Shown here one piece after another: positions 25,838 to 37,639 of a stretch of 64,000 bases of DNA. Each line of letters begins with the position of its first letter. Position 1 is the first letter of the stretch. The notes under the pieces were generated by a model that searched no databases, was not told the origin of the DNA, and was given only the letters and a program-made list of their open reading frames with translations. Source of the DNA: Acanthornis magna (Eukaryota; Chordata; Aves; Passeriformes; Acanthizidae); NCBI GenBank assembly GCA_036785705.1, contig JAWUZG010000962.1, positions 113,255 to 177,254 of the forward strand, given 5' to 3'. The translations under genes and the position numbers were made by a program.

Positions 25838-26080
25838 TTCATAGCTTCTTTGCTCACAAATGGAAGACCTGTATAAGGATCTAGAGGTTTAGCGAGAAGC
25901 ATTACTCTTGTTTTGAAGGCAGATGTCTGTTTGAAGATGGATTCATTCTTCCAGTACCCAGGGTTCTTATCATGTAGAGCATCACAGCCCAAAGAAACAG
26001 TTTCTGGTTGTTTAGGCTTCGTTTTCCACATTGTCCATTTTGGTTGCAAAGCACTGGAATAGAGTTCCAGCCAAAGTCCA
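25838..26080 (-). CDS. FBXO15: FBXO15 exon 3
   Basis: Acceptor TTTATTTTCAG, donor ATGAA|GTAAGC. One base completes the exon 2 codon, 80 codons follow, and two bases remain for exon 4. It includes GLWLELYSSALQP, PGYWKNESIFKQ and LLAKPLDPYTGLPFVSKEAM, matching the human AGYWKKEYITKQ and ILKPVNPYTGLP. Open throughout. Confidence 0.9.
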
Positions 26081-28623
26081 CTGAAAATAAAAATAGAATG
26101 AAGAGGAATAAATTTCAAGAACAGTCACTCAATTTTTATACACACATCTCAGCTACCACCAAGCTGAAATGTTAGCACAATGTTAGCATAATGTTAGCAC
26201 AAAAACAGTCTTGCCTGCCTTCTTCAAAATATGGGATCCAGGATGAAGCTCAGCGACAGCAGAGCCATAGTCAGCAATGGAAGTGAAAACTGATAAAGGT
26301 TAAGCAGTAAATTTTGAAAATACCACCCCAAAACAATGATGCATCCTCCTCACAGAAGATCAGCTAGTGGAGAAAGTGTTTTAATACCTTTTATTCAACA
26401 AAGGTAATCTGTACACTTCAAGTTTCTCACACAGATACAGCAGAAAGTGGGGTGAAGGAGGACAATCAGATTCACACCTTTGCTTGGTGTTACCAGAGTC
26501 ACGTCAATCCCTTCTTCACTCTTTGGAAAAGCTCAGAGAAGACATGACTTTCTGAAGACAAAGAAACACGTGACAGTAATGATGGGTTCATCTCCTTCAC
26601 GCCAGGAAAACTAGGAGGTCACATTTCAGCCCTCTAGGACATTCAGTATCTCTAGGACAGTTCATGGAATATTGAATACAGGAACCGACAAGAATTCAAA
26701 CAATAATCTGTGAATGCAGGTTTCCAGTAAGTTTTCTAATTTTAAAGTGCCAGACATACACTTTACATAACTGCACTAAAGAAAATTAATGGGAAGGGCA
26801 ACAAATTCTCAAGAGACATTTTCTACCATTAATTGGCAAGACTACCTTTACCAATCCTCACTCATCCCCAGGCAAACTTACGCTGCTATGCTTTGTATTG
26901 CATTTTGCCCTCTCCTGAAAGCATTCAAGGACTAAATCCATCCCACATTGCCTCCTACCCACAACAAAGATATCAGACACTTGTCTTTTAAGACCAGGAA
27001 AGGCAACCAAGTTACCAGATAGCATAAAACATTTCTGATGGAGAGGGGAAGTTCTTTTTTAACCCCAAAGCGGTTTAGAACTGTCCGGCAATGTAAACAA
27101 AGGAGAGATGCGCTTGACATACAATCATTGGGGGAAATTGAGCTATCATCCAACTGGTCCTAATCAGCCTAAAAAGTCCAGTAAAATAACCTGCTATGAA
27201 AGTCTCCTGTTAACTAGAAACCCCTCCCCAACTCCCCCTCCCCTCCATCCTTTCTTTCTTGGAGAGACATACTCCACATTTTACTCTATGATGCTGAAAA
27301 GACAGGGCTTAGCAGTAGGCATTTCCTGCATTTTGAAGTTACAGATTCAGGCAATTTAGCTGACTGAAGACAGACTAATCACAAATACCTACCATCCTTG
27401 TCCTCACTCTCAGTTATATATTGCTTCTTCCTTTCCAAAAACAGTGCTGTGCAACCAAAGAAATTAGTTCAAGCTCAAAAATTCAGTTAGGGTAGGGAGA
27501 CAGAGGAGAAAACGAACGAGGACCTGGAATCACAAATGTTTAGGAAAGTATCACTGCCCTTTCATCCTCAAGTCCCATTTGTGCACATTTTCTAATCTCT
27601 GTTGAGAGTAGAAAATGGAAGCAGACATCATCGAGATGGAGGCAAATAAATCATCCTGCCCTGAGCAGCCACAGTGATTTCATCCTGCCTTACCACCCTG
27701 AAGTGGAAAATGCATACTAAGATAATTTGTGTCAACTGTGCAATTTTTATCTACACTGACCTGCTGACAATCTCAAAACATACATCTGGATTACAGTCTT
27801 CCCTTTAAATTCATCGGTTCTAAAGGTGTCAAAGCCAATGTAAACCAATTGACTGTATAAGTTTTGGCAAATAAGGGAAAATGGATTCATACTGGATGCA
27901 GCAACTTCCTATACAGGAAGACATTTTCTCATTCAAACAACACTAATGCAGTACAATCCTAGAAAATCAAAGGATACTCAGACATCCTAGTTATCACATA
28001 TCAACCCGGGTCTCTCCTCCTTTTCCTTTCACAAGATTATCCTGATACCGGTAGGAGCAATTGGTGTACTCTGTATAAGCAATCCTTAGACAAAAAGTGT
28101 CAGTATTTATCTTCATCTCTTTGGTTTCAATTTAGAAATCACCAAAATTTGACCAACAGAGCAACAGATAAAAACCACTAGTGAATCATTTGATTGAATC
28201 AACCCCTCTACAAAAACCTGATGAAAGAACTAAATAAGCAGAACTTCAAAATGATGAAAGCTATGACCATTCCACAAAGCTACTGGTGACACACAACTAA
28301 GGATCACTTGAGCAGAAAAGTTTGTGCAGGTGCATGTGAATACAAACAAATATATGCAAGTTTTAAAACAAAAAAAAAGTGCTAATAGCAACATTTCAAA
28401 GCACCGGATTTAGTTTTTGCCTCATAACTCCCATTAAACAACAGGGCTTGCACAGCTAGAATTCCATGCAACACATCCTGTGGACTACGCAGTGCAATTT
28501 CGGCAGAGTAACTGCACACAGGTACAAGCATCAGTGCTCTGGCATCGGAGAAACTAAATTAGAAAGACTCATAACTCAGATAACTACAACTGGGGCATGA
28601 CTGAAACCTTCCCTCTTCCTTAC

Positions 28624-28728
28624 TTGTCACTGGCCAGGTCATAGAAGCGCTTATTCACACAACCGGCAGACAACAGGGACACAGGATCCAAATAGGAAAA
28701 TACCTTCAGCAGCATTTCTGATGGCATG
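28624..28728 (-). CDS. FBXO15: FBXO15 exon 2, F-box
   Basis: Acceptor TTGTTTCCCAG, donor GACAA|GTAAGG. It encodes MPSEMLLKVFSYLDPVSLLS and AGCVNKRFYDLASD, a complete F-box core (the LP.E.L..IF.YLD..SL pattern that docks on SKP1). Human FBXO15 has MPSEILLKIFSYLDAVSLLC. It splices in frame directly to exon 1 (AG plus C). Any extra exon between them was not seen, although mammals carry a longer N-terminal stretch. Confidence 0.9.
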
Positions 28729-30774
28729 CTGGGAAACAAGAGACGAATACTGTTACACTTGCCTGCAAACTCCGGAAACTGCAATGGCAGAGAATTTTAA
28801 TTTCAAACCAGAGAAAAACAGAAAAGGTGGAAACCAGCAGCTTGTAAATAGATGAATCAAAAATCACCTGAAGAGGAATCAAAAGTCACCTGAAGAGTTA
28901 AACTGGAATTTGGGTTCTATTTTCAGTCTCCAGTATGTGGCATTTGCCTAAAACAATTAATCAAAACTTATTCAAGTGGCATAGCACTATTACATGAAAA
29001 GTTATGGGTTTGCCTTTTCATTAAACTTTGTTAACTTGAAACCCAGTTTGACATGAAACTACCTCATTTAGCTTCAGTTTCTTATTGCTCGTACTGTGAC
29101 TTTAACATTTATTCCACAACAACCAGCTTTTCCAAAACTGCAGATATATTCACTCTCCCTCTTGACTGTGGTGTCCCATCTCAAGATGCACCAGGACAGA
29201 AATGATCATGCTCTACCTCATCATAATCTTCAAACGCTATGTGCTCAGGGGTCTCTCACAATTCTCATTTATGTCAAAAGAAAGATGTGAACTTCAAAGC
29301 AAGAGCCAAGTGGCATCCTGAAAATGTCAATGTCTCTGTGCATCTGGAAAGCTTTGGAAAATGAAAGCGCCAGTCTAAGCCTGACAAGCAGAACATACCC
29401 TGGAGATGAGCCAACATGGTTTTTGTATTAACAGATAGAAACCTCGTACCATTTGAGCAGTACCTTGTAACTACACAGAGTTTAAAATACATGGATTTTA
29501 TACTTTGATTTTCTCGAGCGTTGATTACGGTCAAATCACTGCTGAAAATACAAGGTGCTGTGAAAGTCAACACCCCAGGTGTGGCTCTCGTCCTTTTACT
29601 ACTGTTATTTGCAACACTTGATTTATAACATTATTTCAGAAGCAGAGAGCTTTAAAGAGTAGCATGATAATGCCAATACCTCAATGTTTGTATTACATTC
29701 AGAATCTTAGTTGCATAAACATAGAGACAATGTGCCAAAACTTTCAACGTGCCAATACTTCCATTCTTCCACTCTTACTCCTTGTGTAAAGACATACTCA
29801 CCTCTCAATGCACGCATTTGGTTTTGGTTTTATGGTAGGTGTCGAATACAGACTTTTAATTCCAGCATTTTTGGTCTCAGAGCATTCCCCAGGCCTGGCA
29901 GCAAAGGTCCTTAACCTAGCTGTAAGAAAGAAAAGCTGTTAAGAGTCACATATCGACAAAATGAAGAAATACGCATCCTGTGCAAACCTAGACAGAACAT
30001 TTCAACCAAGGCAAGATTCGGGGAATACATCATATGGCAACTCAGTACTAGCAGTTCACTGATTTGAACAACTATGCCCGAGTTAAAATACCTGGCATCA
30101 GGAAGATTCAGATTTAAACTCACAGCTGTCATTCCTGTGATTCATCTCTCACAGTGGTCAGAAGGGAACAGTGTCACTCCCCCAAATCACTTTGAATCCA
30201 GCAGAGATCTGTTACCTTTAGACAGCTGCACCACTGTGGCCACCACAACCAACCTCAACACAGGCCCCTGCAGCAAGTCAAACTCACTGATTAATCCTCT
30301 TTTTTACAGCATTACTCTAGAGATGTTTTTGAGCCATCCAACTTTACTAAGCTATTAAAAGATACCAAATACCTTGAAACTTCCTCAAAAACTGTTGAGG
30401 TTCAAAAAGAGTTTCCTTGAATACATAACAGAATCATACATGAAACAAAGTTGAAGTCTCATTTCAGATCTTCCCCAGCTAAAATACTCAAAATCTGAGA
30501 GATAAGCGTTATTTCCACAGGCAAACGGATATCAATGTTTTTATAGCTCATCAGTGTTGCAAAATGTGGAATATGTAAAATTTTCTTAAGAAATTATGTT
30601 CTTTGATGTTTGATCTTTGTGTACTTTCAAGCCTAAACAGCTTGGAAAGGAGATTCAATCCATGAAAACAGAGAGCAGCTCGGGGATGTCCAGATGCTAG
30701 AAAGACAAATTATTTGGTGGTAGAATTGCTTTGTTAAGGTTTAGGGCTTGGCATGCTTCAATAAATTCACACCT

Positions 30775-31273
30775 AGGGGGAGGTTAACAAAGCTTGGGAA
30801 GAAGGATGCCCACGGACGGTGCACACAACAAATGCAGATTTACAGGCCACACGAACACCTGGAAGAACTCCCAAGATAAGGGAAAAACTTCTAAAACCAA
30901 CTCCTGAAATCAGCTCCAACTTCCCGAAGTGTGAACTTGCAACCACTGACCCAAGAAACCCAGTGACACAAAAGAAGAGAAAGAGCATGTGGACTAACTA
31001 GCATGAGAAGCAAGAGAATCATTAAACAATGGAAGACAGAATACTAACTAATCAGAAAGTTATGTAAGTTGTAGCCAATAAAAATGAATTTTTTCCTTTG
31101 GTAAATTGTATGAAATAGTAAAAAGCTTTGATAGTTGGTGTGCTGGCTTTGTAGGATTTGCCACCCAGCACCCCCTCTGTGCAGAACTGTAAATATTTGG
31201 TAAAATACCTCAGCTCTGTGTGTGGACTGGCCTCTGGCACAGCAGCGTGAAAGAACCTATTTTGGCAACATTA
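30775..31273 (+). mobile_element. Probable ERV LTR in FBXO15 intron 1
   Basis: A plus-strand block with a CCAAT-type motif (GTAGCCAATAAAAATG near 31,075), then 'ccacccagcaccccctctg', 'gcagaactgtaaatattt' and 'aaaatacctcagctctgtg', ending ...TTTTGGCAACA. This order of CCAAT, C-rich stretch, AATAAA-like signal and CA end is that of a gammaretrovirus-type LTR. The left edge is uncertain, and no retroviral genes flank it. Confidence 0.45.
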
Positions 31274-31737
31274 GCACATCACAGTTTGGAGAGAGAAGAA
31301 AGGAACTTTGCATATTTCTAGCACAAATTCTTACAATCCAACTGGTCACATATTTTCCCAAGTTTTCTGCTAGGAAGGACTTTGTAGGCTGTAATTGCAA
31401 ATACTGTCATGAATCCACATAAAAATATGGAGATAGAGTTTCAATTGTAAATCAAATCCTTATGCTTCATACCCACTGATGCCACCGAGCAGACAGAGCT
31501 CCCCATTCTCTGCATTATTGATGTTTTAAGTTGCCAGCAGACTTTGCAACACCTGCTCAAATCAGCTCTGGGTTTCTAGGCAACCAATCAATATGGGGGC
31601 AAAACACCTAATTGTGAAGTATTTGGGTACCATGTACCTTTAATGCACACTGCTCTTCGTTTAAGATTCATTTAGGCTCAAAGAAAAACAGAATCAAAAG
31701 AAATTAACAACTCTGGTCTACACTGTCAACTGTGCTA

Positions 31738-31945
31738 TGTAAAAAACAAAAAACAAAACAAAACAAAGAAAAAACAACCAAGAAAACAACAAAACAACAA
31801 AACAAAACAAAAGCCAAACAAATGACAAACAAATAAACAAAACCCAAAAACCCCCAGATACAAAAAACAAAACCAAAAAAAACAGAAAAAAAAAAAAAAC
31901 ACAAAAAAAAACCAAAACAAAAAAAAAACCAACCCACCAAAACAA
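31738..31945 (+). repeat. A-rich CAAAA/AAAC tract
   Basis: About 200 bases consist almost only of A with spaced C (AACAAAACAAAAC type units). The long Phe/Val/Leu-rich open frames on the minus strand are by-products of this composition. It may be an expanded retroelement tail; no element body was recognised beside it. Confidence 0.9.
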
Positions 31946-33449
31946 CCAAGACATTTTAGTGTGAATTGTTATAAACATAACAAAAAGACATGCACATTTC
32001 AGCTTGGGTGCCAGCCACTGATAGACCAACTAAATTAACAACTACAAAACAGTAGCCATATAACAAACACAACCTGGTGCTCAAACAAGGGTTTTATTCA
32101 TGCATCATTATCAAGAAGTACACTTAGATGATAAGGCACCAACAAACTGTATTTTTCAAAAGCCATTAAAGGGATTTAGAGACCCAAGCTGTGTTCAACA
32201 GCAGCAGAGCTCTCACTTCTGGACGCTCCAGGGCAGCAAATCCCAGGCTGTTCTGCTCTGAATCCATGCTGAAAGCAGAGAGTGTGGGCACACTCTACAG
32301 GGACACAACTCCACAGACTTCAGGCACAGCAGTAACTCAGATAACAAGCTGGATTTTGGATTTTAAAACCCACTACCTTAGACAAGCATAACCTGCATTG
32401 CCTCTATTCAGTCCTCCTTGCTCATTTGAACCACTGCCCCCTCTTCTTCACTCCAGGGAGAAATACCTGAGAAAAGAAAAATTTGGCCCACACATGCCTT
32501 GAAAACTTTAATGCAATATCTATTCCTTTTGTAAGCTGCAGTTAAAAAAAAAAAAAAAAAAAAAAAGCTGAACTTTTGCATCTTCCAAAAAAAAATATTC
32601 TCAAGATGTGAAGAAACAAACAGCAAACCCAATCCACAAATTACTTTTCAAGTACTGTGTGTGCTAAGATTTTAAATTAGCATTAACAAAATGCTTTTAC
32701 ATTGCACTGACAAAGCTTGGGCAGATAAGCCTAAGAGAAAAGTCAATGAGAGCTGTTACATCCGCTCTTTACAGACTTCTAGAACAACTGAGAGGCTCTT
32801 ACTTAAGAAGCACAACTTCAATTGCTTTTTCATTAGCTTTCAACCTGTGGGGCTCAGTTTTGTACCAATAGTTTCACTTTCACACCCCATAATATTTGCA
32901 ATGTGCCTTGGTTTTTTCATGGTCAGCAAACAATTGTCTTTCAAGTAACATTTCAAACCATGTAGCTAAAGTTTCAAGTAGTGAAAAACCTGTCACCTCC
33001 AAATGTTAAAATATACCTGCGGATAAACAGAAATGACAATAATAGTCTGACATGGGTTGGTTGGGTTTTGTTTTTTTTTTTCCCCTCAGCTAACAATTTC
33101 AGTCTCATTAAAAGGTGGATATTACCCCAATCCATTTACAGGTTAAAAAGAAGAAAAAAAAACCCAAAACAACAAGGAATGGAACTGCTATGAAACCCAA
33201 GGTTGTACAAATGGGTTAGCAGAAAAATCTGCCTTCTAAACTCTGCCTCTAAGATTGACACTTTAAAATTTGGAAGCCAAACCTGTACTGTAAGAATTAA
33301 GGTAATCACACCTTCCATAGTGAAAACCTCCTATTTATTACAAAGGCCCGACTGCCCTGAACAGAGTAGCCACTGAACTAACCTGTACTTTGTGGATACT
33401 CATTACAGTACCTCCTCCAAGCTGAAGGACATAGCGAAGGTTAAGCCCT

Positions 33450-34050
33450 CCTTTCCCAGGCACAAAAAGGTGTTAAACCCAGGCCTCCCTGCTCCTGCGT
33501 TTTCCCATTCCGAGGTCACCTCCATAGGGCCAGGGAGAGCAGAGCACCACGGCCACGAAGGTGTGTACACGACCACAGCCGTGAAGAGTTTAGAGCTAGA
33601 AACCAGGCTGCTGGAGCAGAGGAACCTGAGGGAAACCACCACAGCAGCCTCCCCGGCCGAGGGCAGAAGGCCCCGCTCGGCACGGCCCTGCTCACCTGCC
33701 GCCGCCTGTCGCCATGGCCGCGGGCAGCGAAGGGAGGCAAGGACGGAAGGAAGGGAAGGAACGCGCGCTGTCACCGCGGTGGGCAGCGCCTGAGGGGGGC
33801 AGGGGCGGCGCCAGGCCGAGGGAGGCCATGTCCGGCTGGGTCGGGGCAGGCGGGGACGGTGCCCGAGCATGGCCGTGTGGGCCACTCGGGAAGGGCTGAC
33901 GCCCCGCGGAACCTTCCAGTGACTCAAAGGAATCTACTGTTGTAGTCGCTCTTAGGAAGCCGCCTGGCCTTCCTGGCTGCCCTCGCCTGGGACACGAGCC
34001 ACTGGCCCACCAAAGGCTATTGCTGGGGTCTTTCCAGCCTGAGTGGAGCT
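33450..34050. promoter_or_regulatory. CpG-rich promoter region of FBXO15
   Basis: The base composition switches from AT-rich to GC- and CpG-rich around the first coding exon of FBXO15 and back again by about 34.05 kb. The start codon lies inside (33,715 on the minus strand). In mammals TIMM21 lies beside FBXO15, so I looked for a divergent coding exon on the plus strand and did not recognise one. LTR and CR1 sequence begins shortly beyond. Confidence 0.65.
33696..33715 (-). CDS. FBXO15: FBXO15 exon 1 (coding part)
   Basis: Twenty coding bases on the minus strand encode MATGGG plus two bases of the next codon, followed by a GTGAGC donor. Human FBXO15 begins MATGRGR. The start lies inside the CpG-rich block and splices in frame to the F-box exon. 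Too short for confident identification alone; the phase, location and family match support it. Confidence 0.7.
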
Positions 34051-34059
34051 GTTCCCGGC

Positions 34060-34620
34060 GAGTGGTCAGCTGCAGGCGCCGCTGGTAAAGGAGGCGAGAC
34101 AAGGCAAAGAGTTGTGGGAGGGTCTCCCCCATGCTCTCCGTTTATTGTGGGGTCCGGGGGTACGGTATTCGGAAGGGAGAGTGGAGAAGGAGTCCCCAGG
34201 GGGCTGTCCCCAGCCGCCAGTTAAAAAGGGGGAAGGGTACCCAATTGGAGAAGGGACAAGGGGAGGGAACAAGGGTACAGGGGCCAATTACAACATAAGA
34301 GGGGAGGGTACAGTAGACAGCAACCAATAGTACAGTAAACTTAACAGAAGGTTCGGGAAGAAGGGGAAGGTCCAGAGCCCTGGGCACACCTCCCAAGCAG
34401 AGCAGGGGCTGGTCTCATGCCCCTGAGCTGGCATGAGAGGCAGCTGTGGCCAGGGATGGACCAGGGTACATTTCAAAGGTACGTGTGCTATCTTGTGTGT
34501 CCAAACACAAGTCTTCTGTCTCCAGCGCTGCATTTTCACAAATAAATCCCAGGCGATTATGGGGAATGCACCCTTCGGTACTTACAGTTTGCCAATTTGT
34601 AGCTAGTTTTATATTAATCT
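34060..34620 (-). mobile_element. LTR-like block, minus orientation
   Basis: On the minus strand a CACAATAAACGG polyadenylation-type signal (plus near 34,140) is followed by a GC-rich R/U5-like stretch, and preceded by a CCAAT-containing U3-like stretch. It abuts the broken 3' side of the CR1 element, which suggests that it inserted into that element or that a deletion joined them. The ends were not fixed and the family was not recognised. Confidence 0.4.
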
Positions 34621-34639
34621 TAGACTAATTAATTTCAAT

Positions 34640-36690
34640 ATGTAATTGAGTAATATCCAGGCTAGTCATTTTCCTCATCGGCTCATCTTTCAGCACGTAG
34701 GGATAGTCTGTGTTTTTTCCTGTGTTTTGAAGCACACCCATCCTTCCCAGACTCCTTTGTTTCTAAGGGTTGCTTCCCAAGGTACTCTCTGGATAAGTCT
34801 CTTGAATAGGCCAAACTCTGCCCTCCAGAATTCCAGTGTGGAAGTTTTATTGATGCCCCTCCTTGTTTCACCAAATATTGAAAACTATAATTTCATGATC
34901 ACTGTGCCCCAGATGGCCTCCAACCACCACATCTCCCACCAGCCCTTCTCTGTTTGCAAACAGCAGGTCTAGTGTAGCCCCTCCCCTGGTGGGCTCGCTC
35001 ACCGACTGAGACAAAAAGCTGTCCTCCGTACACTCAAGGAAACTCCTAGACTGCTTCTTCTTGGCTGTGTTGAGTTCCCAGCAGATATCTGGCAGATTGA
35101 TGTCACCTACAAGAACAAGGGCTGGTGATCTTGAAACATCCTCCAGCTGCTTGTAGAATAATACCTCCACCTCTCCATCCTGGTGGGGTGGCCTAGAACA
35201 GACTCCCACCAGGATGTCAGCCTTGTTGGCCTTCCCCCGATTCTTTCCCACAGGCGCTCAACCTTATCGATATTAATCTCCATTTCCGTGGCATCAGGAG
35301 CCTTCCTAATGTAAAGAGCAACCGCTCCACCTCTTCTCCCTCACCCATCTCTTCCGTAGAGCTTGTAGCCATCCACTACAGTGCTCTGGTTACGCGAGTC
35401 ATCCCACCATGTTCCTTTGATGGTGACTACATCAGAGCTTCCCTGCTGTACCATGGCTTCCAGCTCCTCTTGTTTGTTGCCCATGCTGTGTGCATTAATG
35501 TACATGCACTTCAGCTGGGCTGCTGATTTCACCCCTGACTCTGGCTTACTACCCTTGGGCTTGGTTCTGGAAAGCCTAACTGCATCCCCTTCCCCCTTCA
35601 AACCTAGTCTAAAGCCCTCTCAGTCAGTCCCACCAACTCATGGACTAGAACCCTTTTGCCCTTGATAGGCAGACGGAGCCCATCTGGCTCCAGCAGGCCA
35701 GGTGCCGTAAGAGTTGCCCCATGACCAAAGAACCCAAAGTTCTGCCGATGGTGCCAGCCCCTAAGCCACTGATTGATCATGCAGCTTCTCTTGTTCCTTT
35801 CATCGTTTGTCCCTGCCGCTGAAAGGACCGAGCAGAACACCACCTGTGCTCCTGCCCCATCAACCACTTGACCCAGGGCCCTGAAGTCCCTTTTAATTGC
35901 TGTGTTGTCTTCTTGTCAATCATATTGCTGCCAGCCTGGAGTGTCAGCACTGGGTAATACTCAGAGGGCTGAATCAGCCCAGGGAATGTTCTGGAGATAT
36001 CCCATACCCGGGCCCCAGGGAGGCAGCACGCCTCCCTGTGGGATGGGCCCGCTTGACATATGGGGCCCTCTGTTCCTCTCAGAAGGAGTCGCCTACTATG
36101 ACTACCCTTCTTTTCTTTTTAATGCTAGAGGTAGTGATCTGTTTGACAGACGAAGCGGAGCTGGGAGGCTCTCCGGGCAGATTATTTTCTTCTATGTCAT
36201 CTGGCTGACCTCCAGATCCAAGGCCTGGATTCTGAAGTGGCACCTGGGTAGGCAATGGGGGTCAGGAGGAATTTTTATTACCTCCCTGGGTAGGAGCCCT
36301 TTTCCACTCCCCTTCATCACCTAGGTCTCCTCCTTCTGCCTGATGGTAGGAGGCACAGGAATCCTCTGACTCCTGGTGGGCTTCTCTCAGGAATGGAAGG
36401 GTGAAACTCCACTGGTCTATTTCCCGTTTGATTTCCCTAATACTCCTTAGTCTTTCTACCTCCTCCCGAAGCTCCACCACCAGACTGAGGAGATCACTCA
36501 CCTGTTCGCACCTCACGCAGGTGATTTTTGCACCATCCCCTGGTACTGCTGACAGGCTCAAGCACTCCTCACAGGAAGGTGTCTGGACAGATGCATCCTT
36601 CCTGGAGGGTTCTGTTTGGCTAGGTACACTTTTACTAGCTGTAGCTTTTGATCATTTGGAGACCATTGCTGGAAAAAGAAATGAATAATA
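34640..36690 (-). mobile_element. CR1 LINE, ORF1 to start of RT, 3' end missing
   Basis: A minus-strand CR1 retrotransposon with an ORF1 remnant (36,261-36,560; CVRCEQVSDLLSLVVELREE, followed by a heptad-like segment and REIDQWS) and an endonuclease region (35,867-34,868; QLKCMYINAHSMGNKQEELE, then LVLVGDINLPDICWE with the D.N core, then GHSDHEIIVF). Beyond that come the first RT residues (EFGLFK-like) in a shifted frame. It is broken by stops and frameshifts. CR1 copies normally lose their 5' end, whereas here the 3' end is absent and an LTR-like block begins. It is not active. Confidence 0.85.
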
Positions 36691-36884
36691 AATTTAAAAA
36701 AAAAACCACAACAAAAAAACAACAAAAACCTGGGGTGCCTTTTTAGGGCAAAGGCATTTCTGCATGGCACCTCCCAACGTCCCCATGCCACAATCTCAGT
36801 TCTCCCAGGGCTCCTGTGTTTGGTTTTATCCCGATATGGAGATGCAGGAGCTCTCCCGGCTGGACAGGGTGTCCCTGAGCCTGC

Positions 36885-37340
36885 GGATTTCGGGGATTTG
36901 GGGTTGGGAATGGGATGAATTTTGGGGCTGGGAATTGGGGGGATTTGGGGCTGGGAATTCGGGGATTTGGGGGAATTTTAGGGCTGGGATTTGGGAGATT
37001 TTGGGGAATTTCAAGGCTTGGAATTGGGGGATTTTGGGGCTGGGGACTGGGGGGATTTCAGCGAGGTTTGGGGGGAAACTGGGAGTTTGGAGAGGGATTT
37101 TGGGAGATTGAGGGGGATTGGTGGAATTTTGGAGCATTTGGGGTGATTTCGGGAGGAATTTTGAATGGAATTTGGGGGATTTGGGAGGATTTTGAGGGGG
37201 GATTTGGAGGTTTGGAAGAGGTATTAGGGGGGATTTTGGGAGATTGAGAGGAATTGGGGGAATTTTGGGGTGTCATGGGGGGATTTGGGGGAGTTTAGAG
37301 GGATTTTGACCGATTTGGAGGGATTTTACGGGAGGATTTT
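36885..37340 (+). repeat. G-rich minisatellite (ggggatttgggg units)
   Basis: About 450 bases of degenerate short units such as 'ggggatttggggctggg' and 'ggattttgggagattg'. They lie directly upstream of the plus-strand MHC class I promoter copy. The open frames through it (Gly/Trp/Phe-rich on plus, Pro/Asn/Ser-rich on minus) reflect the repeat. Confidence 0.85.
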
Positions 37341-37344
37341 GGGA

Positions 37345-37548
37345 GGGATCCCGGGAATTCCCAGGGATTCCCCCTTTCCCCCCGCACTCCCTCGGGCACT
37401 GTCGCGTCTCCCGGCCTGTGCCGCCGGGATCTGCCCGGCGACTGATGACGTCCGAGAACACCAAGCTGTCATTGGCGGGCAGGAAATAACCGCGCCAATC
37501 GCGAGGCCGGAGGCGGCTCTGGGGGCGGGGCCGCAGCGGAGCAGTGCG
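37345..37548 (+). promoter_or_regulatory. MHC class I promoter copy, plus orientation
   Basis: Directly upstream of a class I leader this segment has the ordered elements of an MHC class I promoter. There are two kappaB/enhancer-A sites (GGGAATTCCC 37,353-37,362; GGGATTCCCC 37,364-37,373), an X2/CRE-like TGATGACGTC (37,443-37,452) and a Y box ATTGG (37,471-37,475) about 18 bases further on. A second CCAAT follows (37,495-37,499), then a GC box. This layout is the SXY module bound by RFX, CREB and NF-Y with the co-activator NLRC5. The inverted partner is at 41,553-41,765. Confidence 0.7.
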
Positions 37549-37625
37549 ATGGCTCCAGCGCTGGGCTGGGGGCGCTCCTGGGGGCGGTGAGGCGGGAGTG
37601 GCAGCCCCGGCACCGGGACCGTGAA
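37549..37625 (+). pseudogene. MHC class I leader fragment, frameshifted
   Basis: ATG starts MAPALGWGRSWGR and stops at TGA (37,588-37,590). The inverted partner has one more G in the run after GCGCTGG and stays open with MAPALGLGALLG, the usual avian class I leader. A one-base deletion therefore broke this copy. No alpha-1 exon was recognised before the minisatellite that follows. Confidence 0.7.
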
Positions 37626-37639
37626 CCCCCTTATCCTGC

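Larger units (their letters stand above)
18528..33715 (-). pseudogene. FBXO15: FBXO15 F-box gene copy, probably inactivated
   Basis: FBXO15 is an F-box protein, the substrate-recognition arm of an SCF ubiquitin ligase. Coding exons on the minus strand are 33,696-33,715 (MATGGGR start), 28,624-28,728 (F-box), 25,838-26,080, 25,384-25,593, 23,095-23,224, 20,754-20,836 and 19,639-19,784, plus a doubtful one at 18,528-18,779. All seven firm exons have AG acceptors and GT donors, and their phases agree at every junction. Matches to human FBXO15 include MPSEMLLKVFSYLD, PYTGLP, DTSVTVLWYG, AFVMA.LH and LCGTF. Exon 6 carries an in-frame TGA (20,777-20,779), truncating the protein at 255 residues against about 430-510 in mammals. 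The last exons are missing or damaged. Introns hold LTR and CR1 pieces and otherwise no recognised feature. The gene-family call is strong; pseudogene status rests on one clear stop and a poor 3' end. Confidence 0.8.

Noticed and set aside
31704..32029. Phe/Val/Leu-rich minus-strand frames resembling a membrane protein
   Set aside because: They come from the A-rich CAAAA tract; hydrophobicity is a by-product of TTT/GTT codons.
33692..34132. 146-codon minus-strand frame running into the FBXO15 start
   Set aside because: Only the last MATGGGR belongs to FBXO15; the upstream part is CpG-rich 5' UTR or promoter and LTR-like sequence.
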